DNA from: Natrinema salifodinae
GTDB taxonomy: Archaea > Halobacteriota > Halobacteria > Halobacteriales > Natrialbaceae
Direction of reading: 5' to 3'
Length of the DNA: 64,000 nucleotides
Assembly: GCF_900110455.1 (NCBI RefSeq)
Contig: NZ_FOIS01000004.1
Span: forward strand, 372,001 to 436,000
The notes below the pieces were generated by a model. That model saw only the letters and a program-made list of their open reading frames with translations, made no database searches and was not told where the DNA came from. This document shows positions 8,814 through 17,117 of this stretch, piece after piece. Both the position numbers and the translations under genes were made by a program. The first letter of the stretch is position 1. Every line of letters begins with the position of its first letter.

Positions 8814-10193
8814 TTAGAAGTCGCGGAGTTGTGGCGTCACGTCGAGGTTGGTGGTGTCCATAATGGCGACGATTTTGTTCTTCTCGTCGTCGAAGTTTCC
8901 GATACGTCGGGGTTGAGTGAGTTCGGTCAGCGCATAGCGGGTGTCAGGGACGCCATCACTCAGGCGGTCGTCGTCCGGGTAGTGCCATGTGAGGGCGTCA
9001 GGGTTCGGCGGGGTACCGAGGTGTTGTTCATCGATGCCGATGATGGCGTGGCCGCCGAGGTCTGCGAGTTCGCAGTGAATCATCGCCCCTTGCGTGTTGT
9101 CGAACGCAGTGGTATTCATCAGGGCGAGGTAGAGCGTCGTCACCTCGGTACAATCGCCGCCTGCGACCGCGAGCGTTTTGACTTGGTTGTCTTTGATTCG
9201 GTCGAGTTGGTACTCCATACTGCCGACGAGGAAGGCGAGTTGCTGGAGGCGGTCGAACTTGCTAGTGATATTGTTGGCGTCGAGGGAGTCGGTGAACGAG
9301 TTCGTGAGGGAGGTGAACATCTCGAAGTCGTCGGCGTTGTAGATGTAACTCCCGGGGTGCCGGTCCTCGAACCAGTCGAGGTTATCCTTGTTGTCTTGGT
9401 ACTCGTGGTACATATCGCGGTTGATGTTGGAGTACCCACTGATGAGGCGACCTTTTCGCACGGGGTGGGCGAGAACAAAGAACCGCGTGTATTGCTCACC
9501 GAATCCGTCGCGCACGGTGTAGAGTCTATCCGGCTTGGAGATGGGATCGCCAACGTAGTTGAAGTTGAGGCGTTCGTCGTTGACCCATCGAACGCCGGAC
9601 GTCCGCGAGTTCTCGAACGGAATGGCGATGAACCGATGCTCTTTGAGGACGCCGTAGCCCTGCGAGTGTTCAGCGGTATCCTCGATAAGGATTTTGACAA
9701 CACCTTTTTTCTCACGGGGGAGTTCTCGGCTATTAACGGGGAGAGTAATCTCGTGGGATTCGTAGTTGTCAGACTCGGAACTAACGGTCACGGAGTCGGT
9801 CATACCGACGGACCCATCGTGGCGCAGGTATGCGGCGGAGAACTCGATGTCTCGGTTGACCTTCATTGAACCGATGTTGACGGTGATTTCCGTGGAGTCG
9901 ACCTCGACGCTGGCGATGCGAGTGTCAGGGTGTTCGCTGTACTGGACGGAATCCCAGCCCTCGTAGAACGGGAGTCTGTAATCTGTGATGGCGTTCTGGT
10001 TGCGCTTGAACGAGACGGCGGGGTCTTGGGGCGGCTGATTTCTGGGGCCGCCTTCGGTCACCTTGTTGGTCTCTGACCTACCATCGTCGGGCTGAAATCC
10101 CTCGTAGACGTTTTCCGTACACCCGGCAGTGGTGATGAGGCCTGCCGAACTAAGGGTGAGGAGCCTCCGGCGCGGGAGAGTATCATTTTTCAT
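8814..10193 (-). CDS. Lipoprotein with transglutaminase/cysteine-protease-like C-terminal domain
   Basis: A 459-residue predicted lipoprotein: Tat signal (MKNDTLPRRRLLTL) and lipobox ending TTAGC near residue 25. The N-terminal half (about 60-180) is beta-rich and could be an Ig-like domain. The C-terminal half has an ordered Cys-His-Asp set (AGGDCTEVTTLYLAL, then GGHAIIGIDEQH) resembling the transglutaminase-like fold, so it may be a protease or cross-linking enzyme; the match is weak. Base composition is visibly less GC-rich than neighbours and the gene sits directly beyond tRNA-Arg, which hints at horizontal acquisition. A TATA-like CTTATAAC (10215-10222) lies about 25 nt upstream of the ATG. 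Confidence 0.78.
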   Translation of the reverse strand: MKNDTLPRRRLLTLSSAGLITTAGCTENVYEGFQPDDGRSETNKVTEGGPRNQPPQDPAVSFKRNQNAITDYRLPFYEGWDSVQYSEHPDTRIASVEVDSTEITVNIGSMKVNRDIEFSAAYLRHDGSVGMTDSVTVSSESDNYESHEITLPVNSRELPREKKGVVKILIEDTAEHSQGYGVLKEHRFIAIPFENSRTSGVRWVNDERLNFNYVGDPISKPDRLYTVRDGFGEQYTRFFVLAHPVRKGRLISGYSNINRDMYHEYQDNKDNLDWFEDRHPGSYIYNADDFEMFTSLTNSFTDSLDANNITSKFDRLQQLAFLVGSMEYQLDRIKDNQVKTLAVAGGDCTEVTTLYLALMNTTAFDNTQGAMIHCELADLGGHAIIGIDEQHLGTPPNPDALTWHYPDDDRLSDGVPDTRYALTELTQPRRIGNFDDEKNKIVAIMDTTNLDVTPQLRDF

Positions 10194-10475
10194 TACATAT
10201 CCCTATTCTGATGTGTTATAAGTGCTATCCTACGCGGGAGTAGTTACGTGTCCGGTTTCTCGCAGTGACGAGTAAACCGCCACCGAGGATTTGAATGAGA
10301 CAGCGGCGAGCGAGAGCGAGCCGACGGCGTCGTTGCAACGACGACCGCGAGCGCGGCGGTGTTCGAGGGCGACTCGCCGACGGTCGATTCGTGGCGGTAA
10401 CTCCTGCGAGTGCACTACATACCAATACGTATAGCTATTACTAACCATCTTGTATCGGCGACGGAATACCGACAC
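10194..10475. promoter_or_regulatory. Divergent intergenic region with 16-bp perfect palindrome
   Basis: The 282-bp spacer between two divergent exported-protein genes carries CGTCGTTGCAACGACG at 10328-10343, a perfect palindrome. The minus-strand promoter is at 10215-10222; a short AT-rich stretch including ATACGTAT (about 10426-10435) precedes the plus-strand gene. No gene is recognised in the spacer. Confidence 0.5.
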
Positions 10476-13400
10476 ATGGACACGTTCCGATACACTAACG
10501 ACCGCCGACTCGATCGCCGATCGTTCGTCTCGCTGCTTGGCACCACGACTGGCGCGCTCGCGCTTTCGGGGACGGCAGACGCAGCGGCGGCGACGGCGTC
10601 CGAAACCGAATCGGAAGCGAGTACAGCCGACGAACTCGACGCTCTCTCGTTTTACTCGCCGGCGAGCCAGGTGAGCCCGGAGTACGACGAACTCGCCGAC
10701 GAGGACCACGTCCTCGCCTGGGCCTCCGCGGACGCGTACGTAACGATCGCGGACGGCGGCACCGACGCGGACGACGTCGTCGTCTACGAGAACGAGCGAA
10801 TTCCGCTGATCTCCCGGGACGGACCCGTAATTGGAATTGGCAGCGCCGGCTTCGTGAGCGACGAGCGCGGCGGGTTCGACGTCGGCAACGAGGAGTTCCT
10901 GCTCAACGCGTGGGACGAACTCGTGGGCCCCGGGGGGACGGTGCTGTGGGACGAGAGCCACGAGCAGTACTGGGACCTCGCGAGCCACGAAACCTTCCGG
11001 CGCTACGCCGCGGACAACGGCTACGAACTCCGGGCGCTCGAGGAGTTCGAACCAGACGGCGCGACCCTCGAGTTCTACTCGGCGGCGAGCCAGGTGTCGC
11101 CGGCCGGCGACGCGCTCACCGGAGACCAGGCGGCGGCCGACGACGACCTCGACGTCCTCGCGTGGGCGGAGCCGACGGCGACGAACGTCGACCTGACGGG
11201 CGCGGAACCGTATCACTACGCCGACGACGAGCGGATTCCGCTGATCACCCGCGACGGTCGAGCGGTCGGATTCGGCGCGCCGTTCGTCGAGGACGCGAGC
11301 GATCACGACGAGAACCGGGCGTTCGTCCGCGGCGTCTGGGACGAGGTAATCGACGGCGAGACGGTTTACTGGGACGAGAGCCACGGGCAGTACTACGACG
11401 CGGGGCGGTTCGAGTCGTTCGTCGCCGACGCGGAAGCCGCCGGATACGCGGTCGACGGGACCGACGACCTGCTGGCGGTGCTCGGCGGGACGACCAGGAA
11501 CGAAAACGGAGGTGATGACGCCACCGAGACTGAAGCCGAGGCTGGTTCCGACGCCGACGCTGATGCGGTCGTGATCACGACGCCCGAAACGCCGTTTTCC
11601 GACGACGAACTCGCGGCCCTCGAAGCTTTCGTCGACGACGGCGGCGCCGTCTTCCTCCACGATCAGTCCGACTACGGCGGCCACGACGAGACCGCGAATC
11701 TCAACGAAATCGCCGAGCGGCTCGACCTCGGGTTCCGCTTCAACGCCGACCAGGTCGTGGACGACGCGACCGGCTGGGATGACCACGTGTTCGCGACGAC
11801 CGACTTCGACGAGACATCCCTTGGAGATGGGGCGGACGGCGTCGGCCTGGCGGACGCCGACGGACTCGTGATTACGACGCCCGAGCGACCGTTCGAAGCC
11901 GACGAGTTCGCGGCCCTCGAAGCCTTCGTCGACGACGGCGGCGCCGTCTTCCTGTTCGATCAGTCCGACTTCGGCGGGAACGACCGGACGGAGAACCTGA
12001 ACGAAATCGCCGAGCGGCTGGCTCTCGCCTTCCGGTTCAACGGCGGTCAGGTCGAAGACGAAGTACAAAATGCCGGACCCGAATACGAACCGATTGCGAC
12101 TGAGTTCTCCCCGGCGGTCGACTACTTCGCGGACCGGGACGGCATCGGCATCGAGTTCGACCGCGACGGTGAGTACGACGGGCGGATCGTCCGCGTCGTC
12201 GACGGTGACACGTTCGAGGTCGAGTTCGAGGGCGAGTACGGCTACCGCGAGGTCGTCCGCAGCGTCGGCGTCGACACCCCGGAGACGCCGCCGACGGGGA
12301 ACGACCCCGAGGAGTGGTTCGGCGTCCCCGACGACGCCGACGAGCACCTCGAAACGTGGGGCGAGAACGCGACGGACTTCGCCCTCGAGCGCCTGGCGCC
12401 CGAGGGCGCGTCGGTCGACGAATCCGACATCGACGGCCGACACGTCAAACTGACGTTCGACGGCGCGGAGCCGATCCGCGGGAACTACGGCCGCTTGCTC
12501 GGCGACACGCGCTACGACCCCGACGAGTTCGCGGCCGATTTCGACGACGGGTCGTTCTCGGCGAACTACAACCGGGACCTGATCGAGGAAGGATACGCCC
12601 GGGTCTACTCCTCCGGATTTTCGTCCCACGACGAGTGGGCCGCACTCGAGGAGAGCGCCCTGGCCGACGGTCGCGGCGTCTGGTCGGCCGCCGACTTCGA
12701 CGCGCTCTCCGAGATCCGCAACGAGCCCGTCGAGGAACTGTTCGTTCCCTCGGCCCGAAGTATCCGCAGCGCCCGCGATCGAAACGGGGGCCGGCTTCGG
12801 GACGACCGGATCGTCGTCTCGGCAAGCTCGAGTGCCGAGCAACGTCTGGACGACGGCGGCGTTGCGTACGACGATGACATCCCGCTGGTCGGCGTCGACA
12901 AGCGCCGCCGAGTTGCGCTCGTCGGCGGACTCGTGATCGACGAAACGTACGAGGAGAGCGAGGGATTCGGCGCGGACACCGGCGGCTACGGCAACTTCCC
13001 GTTCCTCACGAATCTGATCGACCGACTCTCCGAGACCGACGGCGACGTGCTCGTCGCCGGCGGCCAGGGCCAGTTCAACGCCGCCGGCTCGATCTCGCTC
13101 GAAGACTGCAAGTACTACCTCCGATACCTCGAAGGCGTCGGCCTGCGGTGCCGGCAGGTAAACGACCTTGCGGAGACGCTGCCGACCGAATCGGAGACGC
13201 CACGGGCAGTCTTGCTCAGCGCACCCGACCGACCGCTCACGACGGATGAAATCGTCGCCGTACGCCAGTTCCGAGCGGACGGCGGCGCGGTCGTTCTACT
13301 CGGGAGCGCGGACGCGCCGGCCGACCACACCCGAAATCTGAACGCGGTCGCCGAGCGACTGAACACGGCCCTCCGGTTCAACGCGGACGCGGTCGTCGAT

Positions 13401-13628
13401 CCGGAACGGCACCTCGCGGACGATCCCGCAATCCTCGAGACGACGGCGTTCGACGGCTCGGCCCCGCTATTCGATGCCTACGGACCGTCGCCGGACGAAA
13501 CCGACGGGGACGGCGGCAACGGTGCGGGAGGCGGGTGGACTGACGCGCCGGGACGGAGCGGCCAGGCGCCGGGGCACCGCGGATCCGGGCCGGGAGCCAG
13601 CGGGAACGCACCCGGACGCCGGAAGTAG
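10476..13628 (+). CDS. Secreted multidomain protein with thermonuclease (SNase) domain and repeated DUF4350-like modules
   Basis: A 1,050-residue Tat-exported protein (RRLDRRSFVSLLG signal, cleavage near TADAAAA). Two repeats of a module ending WDESHxQYxD (residues about 45-185 and 190-340) are followed by two copies of VxITTPExPFxxDEFAALEAFVDDGGAVFLxDQSD (about 365-540) and a diverged third (about 905-970), which look like DUF4350/GATase-like folds. Between them, residues about 565-750 form a staphylococcal nuclease-like domain: RIVRVVDGDTFEV, GVDTPETPP, NYGRLLGD and EEGYARVY, with the usual Asp, Arg and Glu catalytic positions. The C terminus is Gly/Pro-rich. Probably an extracellular nuclease that salvages DNA or phosphate. 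ATG 10476 gives a clean Tat signal; a longer start at 10410 is unlikely. Confidence 0.88.
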   Translation: MDTFRYTNDRRLDRRSFVSLLGTTTGALALSGTADAAAATASETESEASTADELDALSFYSPASQVSPEYDELADEDHVLAWASADAYVTIADGGTDADDVVVYENERIPLISRDGPVIGIGSAGFVSDERGGFDVGNEEFLLNAWDELVGPGGTVLWDESHEQYWDLASHETFRRYAADNGYELRALEEFEPDGATLEFYSAASQVSPAGDALTGDQAAADDDLDVLAWAEPTATNVDLTGAEPYHYADDERIPLITRDGRAVGFGAPFVEDASDHDENRAFVRGVWDEVIDGETVYWDESHGQYYDAGRFESFVADAEAAGYAVDGTDDLLAVLGGTTRNENGGDDATETEAEAGSDADADAVVITTPETPFSDDELAALEAFVDDGGAVFLHDQSDYGGHDETANLNEIAERLDLGFRFNADQVVDDATGWDDHVFATTDFDETSLGDGADGVGLADADGLVITTPERPFEADEFAALEAFVDDGGAVFLFDQSDFGGNDRTENLNEIAERLALAFRFNGGQVEDEVQNAGPEYEPIATEFSPAVDYFADRDGIGIEFDRDGEYDGRIVRVVDGDTFEVEFEGEYGYREVVRSVGVDTPETPPTGNDPEEWFGVPDDADEHLETWGENATDFALERLAPEGASVDESDIDGRHVKLTFDGAEPIRGNYGRLLGDTRYDPDEFAADFDDGSFSANYNRDLIEEGYARVYSSGFSSHDEWAALEESALADGRGVWSAADFDALSEIRNEPVEELFVPSARSIRSARDRNGGRLRDDRIVVSASSSAEQRLDDGGVAYDDDIPLVGVDKRRRVALVGGLVIDETYEESEGFGADTGGYGNFPFLTNLIDRLSETDGDVLVAGGQGQFNAAGSISLEDCKYYLRYLEGVGLRCRQVNDLAETLPTESETPRAVLLSAPDRPLTTDEIVAVRQFRADGGAVVLLGSADAPADHTRNLNAVAERLNTALRFNADAVVDPERHLADDPAILETTAFDGSAPLFDAYGPSPDETDGDGGNGAGGGWTDAPGRSGQAPGHRGSGPGASGNAPGRRK

Positions 13629-13644
13629 ACGCTCGGTCGTCGAT

Positions 13645-14778
13645 TCAGGCGCGAACGCGCCGCCGGTCGAGGTCGGCTTCGAGCCGGTCGGCGGCCCGGA
13701 GCCGAAGCCGCTTCGCGCGTCGCTTCGAGACCCGCGAGTCGGGCAGTCGGTCCGCGAGCGGCTCGTAGGTCGACGGTGCAAAGCCGAAATCGCGCAGATA
13801 GCGCCGAACGGCGGAGCTTTCGAGCCCGTCGTGGATCGCCGCGTCGGTGATCTCTTCGACGGCGTCGAACGCGGGGAGCACGACCGCGTCGGTGTCGGGG
13901 TCGGTTCCGCTGCCAACGCCGTCACCGACTCCGATATCGCCGCTTCCGTCAACGGCCATTTCGCCGCCCTCGACGACCGTTCCGCGCTCGTCCGCTCGGG
14001 TGACCAGCGAGCGGACGTCGGCCGCGAGTTGGAGCGCCTGGCTCGGGAGCGCCGCGTCGGGCGAGCGCCACTCGACGGTCGGCATCGCTTTCCGCAGCCG
14101 GACCGGCGTCCAGACCGCGTCGTAGGTGCCGAACTCGTCGTCGAACGCGTCGGCGTCGACGCCGCGGTCGATCGCGCGCTCGCGGAACGTCTCGTAGGCG
14201 TCCTCGAGCCGTCGCTCCCAGTCGTCGACGCCGTCGACGTAGGGCCAGAGCTGACCCTGATCGGGGCAGGTCTCGTAACACGACCGCCGATAGAGGAATG
14301 GGCGTGCGCACTCGAGGATGCGCTCGCCGCGGTAGTGCGACGCGCTGTTGACGAGCGCGAAGGCGGGGTCGAGCGCGGTCAGGGCGTTCAGCTGGTCGAC
14401 GACGTTCGACTGCTCGAAATGGATGTGGGTCCCGGCACAGACCCTCGCGTCGTCGAAGGTCGGGCCGACGATCCGGCGCTGGAGGTCGGTCCCCCGTTTC
14501 TCGCGGTAGGGGATCTCCGACGGGGCGGCGTACAGCGGCGTTGCAAGCGGGACGAGCCGCTTGTCCTCCTCGCGCGCCGCGTCGACGACTGTTCCGATCA
14601 GCTCCCGGAACTCGTCGCGGAGTTCGGCCATCGACCGGCAGGGGGTCGTTTTGATCTCGAGCATCGGCTCGACGAATTCGGGATCGACCTGCTCCGAGAC
14701 GTCGAGCAGTGTATCGGGCGAGACCAGGTCACCGTCCGTATCGACGACCCAGTACTCGACCTCGAGGCTGGTTTTCAT
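13645..14778 (-). CDS. Glutamate-cysteine ligase (GCS2) family protein
   Basis: A 377-residue carboxylate-amine ligase of the GCS2/YbdK family: N-terminal MKTSLEVEYWVVD (the ExE-type metal-binding strand), ARVCAGTHIHFEQ (substrate loop) and DAVWTPVRLRKAMPTVEWRSPDA (C-terminal catalytic block with Arg). Haloarchaea make gamma-glutamylcysteine as their main thiol, and one GCS2 protein is the known GshA; this shorter, diverged member may be GshA itself or a paralogue acting on another amine. It stands alone, convergent with the nuclease gene. Confidence 0.85.
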   Translation of the reverse strand: MKTSLEVEYWVVDTDGDLVSPDTLLDVSEQVDPEFVEPMLEIKTTPCRSMAELRDEFRELIGTVVDAAREEDKRLVPLATPLYAAPSEIPYREKRGTDLQRRIVGPTFDDARVCAGTHIHFEQSNVVDQLNALTALDPAFALVNSASHYRGERILECARPFLYRRSCYETCPDQGQLWPYVDGVDDWERRLEDAYETFRERAIDRGVDADAFDDEFGTYDAVWTPVRLRKAMPTVEWRSPDAALPSQALQLAADVRSLVTRADERGTVVEGGEMAVDGSGDIGVGDGVGSGTDPDTDAVVLPAFDAVEEITDAAIHDGLESSAVRRYLRDFGFAPSTYEPLADRLPDSRVSKRRAKRLRLRAADRLEADLDRRRVRA

Positions 14779-15140
14779 GGATGTCTCCGTTGACGGGTGG
14801 TAGGGAGCGGCCCGCGAGCAAACCGGCCCCGGGCCGTGACTGTCGGACGGCGGACCGCGGTCGACGACCGAGTTCCCGTCGGGAACCGATCGCGACCGGC
14901 CGTCCGATGGTAGTTCTTCTTTTTGGATTCGGTGCTAGGGACGATTCGCGCGAAGGCGTTGAGCCTGCGTACGCAGGCGAGAGATCAGCGGAGAGAGGCG
15001 GTGAGACCCTCGTGATCAGGAGGAACAAACCCCACGAAACGATCACAGCGGTGAGGGACGGCCCTACTAACACCGGTGTTACGTGGTTGCGCCGAAGTCT
15101 CTGCCGCATTGATACCCCTGCGGTAACACTATGTAACTAC
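14779..15140 (+). promoter_or_regulatory. Upstream region with two perfect palindromes
   Basis: The 362-bp spacer before the flavoprotein operon has no convincing gene. It contains the 16-bp perfect palindrome GCCTGCGTACGCAGGC (14964-14979), an inverted repeat GTGATC/GATCAC (15012-15017 and 15041-15046), and the 14-bp perfect palindrome TAACACCGGTGTTA (15068-15081), which ends 59 nt before the ATG. The last is a plausible operator for the operon. Confidence 0.5.
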
Positions 15141-15755
15141 ATGAGCAGCGAGACGGCTTCGGACGATTCGACAGTATCGGTGATCGTGGTCGGCGGCGGT
15201 CCCGCCGGCCTGAACGCGGCCCTCTTTACCGCGAAGGACGGCATCAAGACGACGGTCTTCGACACCGACGAGACCTGGATGCACAAGGCCCACCTCTTCA
15301 ACTACCTCGGAATCGGCTCCGTCGGCGGCAGCGAGTTCATGGCGACGGCTCGCCAACAGGTCGATGATCTCGGCGCCGACCGCCGGCAGGGCGAGCGAGT
15401 GACCGACGTCGAGGAAACCGCCGACGGATTCGCGGTCGAAACCGAGGACGGCGAATACGAGGCCGACTACGTCGTGCTCGCGACGGGTGCGAACCGCGAA
15501 CTCGCAGAAGCGCTCGGTTGCGAGTTCACCGACGAGGGCGTCGTCGACGTCGGCGTCGACATGGAGACCAGCGTCGCCGGCGCGTACGCGACCGGCGCGA
15601 TGGTCCGTCCGGAGGAGTGGCAGGCCGCCATCGCCGTCGGCGACGGGGCCGCCGCAGCACTCAACATCCTCTCGGACGTACGTGGAGAACACTTCCACGA
15701 CTTCGACGTACCCGCGGACGCCTCGCGCGTCTTCGGCGAACTGGTCGCGGAGTAA
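15141..15755 (+). CDS. Thioredoxin reductase-like FAD/NAD(P)-binding protein
   Basis: A 204-residue flavoprotein with an N-terminal dinucleotide-binding motif (VIVVGGGPAGLNAALFTAKDG, residues about 13-32) and a second FAD-contact segment (GAYATGAMVRPEEWQAAIAVGDG). It is much shorter than thioredoxin reductase and lacks both the NADPH domain and a CxxC redox pair, so it is a single-Rossmann-domain oxidoreductase typical of haloarchaea. First gene of a probable three-gene operon with the VOC protein (6-bp gap) and the hydrolase. An in-frame extension upstream exists, but the ATG at 15141 starts the conserved domain correctly. Confidence 0.85.
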   Translation: MSSETASDDSTVSVIVVGGGPAGLNAALFTAKDGIKTTVFDTDETWMHKAHLFNYLGIGSVGGSEFMATARQQVDDLGADRRQGERVTDVEETADGFAVETEDGEYEADYVVLATGANRELAEALGCEFTDEGVVDVGVDMETSVAGAYATGAMVRPEEWQAAIAVGDGAAAALNILSDVRGEHFHDFDVPADASRVFGELVAE

Positions 15756-15761
15756 TTCACT

Positions 15762-16382
15762 ATGTCAGAGGAACACCGAAACCCAGTCACGCCGGACCTC
15801 CCGGACAGCCCCGTCCACACGACGGGTACCGACCACATCACCATCTGGGGGAGCAACGAGGACGACACGATCGAGTTCTATCGCGACCTCCTCGGGATGC
15901 CCCTCGTGCTCCGCCAGCCGAACCTCGACGATCCCTCGCAGACGCACCTGTTCTTCGACACGGGCGACGGCCGCATCCTGACGTTCTTCGTCAGCGACGA
16001 CCGGCCCTCCGCCCGCGGCCAGCGCGCCGGCGTCGGGGCCGTCCACCACCTCTGTTTCAGCGTCGATCCCGACGAGTACGAGGACACGATGGACGCGCTC
16101 GACGAGGCCGGTCACGGCTACAACGTCTTCGACCGCGGCATCTTCCACTCGATCTACACCCGCGACAACAACGGCCTGGTCATCGAACTCTCGACGGACA
16201 AGTACGAGATCCCCAATGACCGCCGGGGAGAAGTCCTCGCGAAGGCCCAGGAACTCCGCGAGGAAGACGGCGCCGAGTACGCCAAGGACGAGCACCTCCG
16301 GGCCGCGATCGACGAAGTCGGCCTCGAGGTCGTCGAACACGACCTTCCTGACGCCAGCGCCGGCGTCGGTGGTGTCGAATGA
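15762..16382 (+). CDS. VOC (glyoxalase/dioxygenase) superfamily protein
   Basis: A 206-residue vicinal-oxygen-chelate metalloprotein. Paired beta-alpha-beta modules carry the expected metal ligands: TDHITIWGSN (His), VGAVHHLCFSV (His) and NGLVIELSTD (Glu). This is the pattern of ring-cleaving dioxygenases and of MhqO/MhqA-type proteins; methylglyoxal lyase is an alternative. Its stop overlaps the start of the alpha/beta hydrolase by four bases (ATGA), so the two are translationally coupled. The C-terminal 45 residues form a charged helix. Confidence 0.88.
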   Translation: MSEEHRNPVTPDLPDSPVHTTGTDHITIWGSNEDDTIEFYRDLLGMPLVLRQPNLDDPSQTHLFFDTGDGRILTFFVSDDRPSARGQRAGVGAVHHLCFSVDPDEYEDTMDALDEAGHGYNVFDRGIFHSIYTRDNNGLVIELSTDKYEIPNDRRGEVLAKAQELREEDGAEYAKDEHLRAAIDEVGLEVVEHDLPDASAGVGGVE

Positions 16383-17041
16383 GCACCGGGAGTGACGACC
16401 GCGTCGACGGGCCCCACCAGGGTCAGCCGCTTCGCACCGCCGGTACCCCTCTCGACGAGGCCGAGGCCGCGGTCGTGCTCACCCACGGCCGCGGCGCGAC
16501 CGCTCAGGGGATGCTCCAGATGGCCGACGAGGTCCACCGCGAGAGCGTCGCCTTCCTCGCCCCGCAGGCGGCCCGCCGGACCTGGTACCCCAACTCGTTT
16601 CTCGCACCCGTCGCGGACAACGAGCCGGGTCGGTCCTCGGGCCTTCAGGCGATCAGCGACGCAATCGCCGAAGCCGACGACGCCGGCATCCCGACCGAGC
16701 GCGTCATGCTGATCGGCTTCTCGCAGGGCGCCTGCCTGGCCAGCGAGTTCCTCGCGCGCAACCCGCGCCGGTACGGCGGCCTGGCCGCGCTGAGCGGCGG
16801 GCTCATCGGCGAGGACCTCGACGACGAGTACCCCGGCGACCTCGAGGGGACGCCGGTCTTCCTGGGCTGTAGCGACGTCGACCCGCACATCCCCGAGGAG
16901 CGCGTCCACGACACGGCCGACGCGTTCGAGTCCATGGACGCCGACGTGACCGAGCGCCTCTACGAGGGGATGGGCCACGGCATCAACGAGGACGAGATGG
17001 CGGTCGTCTCGGAGATGGTCGCGGCGCTGGTCGAGGACTGA
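16379..17041 (+). CDS. Alpha/beta hydrolase (phospholipase/carboxylesterase, MhqD-like)
   Basis: A 220-residue serine hydrolase. LTHGRGATAQGML is the oxyanion-hole region, IGFSQGACLASEF the nucleophile elbow (GxSxG; Ser in GFSQG), PVFLGCSDVDPHIP carries the acid, and GMGHGINEDE the catalytic His. This is the family of small carboxylesterases including MhqD. A VOC protein next to such a hydrolase is the combination used by Bacillus mhq genes for quinone and electrophile detoxification, so a similar role is inferred here. Confidence 0.9.
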   Translation: MSTGSDDRVDGPHQGQPLRTAGTPLDEAEAAVVLTHGRGATAQGMLQMADEVHRESVAFLAPQAARRTWYPNSFLAPVADNEPGRSSGLQAISDAIAEADDAGIPTERVMLIGFSQGACLASEFLARNPRRYGGLAALSGGLIGEDLDDEYPGDLEGTPVFLGCSDVDPHIPEERVHDTADAFESMDADVTERLYEGMGHGINEDEMAVVSEMVAALVED

Positions 17042-17117
17042 GTCGGAGACGGGCACGAAGTCGGAATCGGATTTGAAGGTGCAATCGTAAAATCGCACCC
17101 GAGAACGCGATCTTCTC

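Noticed and set aside
10230-12842. 870-codon minus-strand ORF opposite the nuclease gene
   Set aside because: Antisense shadow; composition is Val/Arg-rich without domain features, while the plus-strand frame has clear motifs and a Tat signal.
14779-15140. Structured non-coding RNA (SRP RNA or RNase P) upstream of the flavoprotein operon
   Set aside because: Local palindromes exist but the conserved cores of those RNAs are absent.
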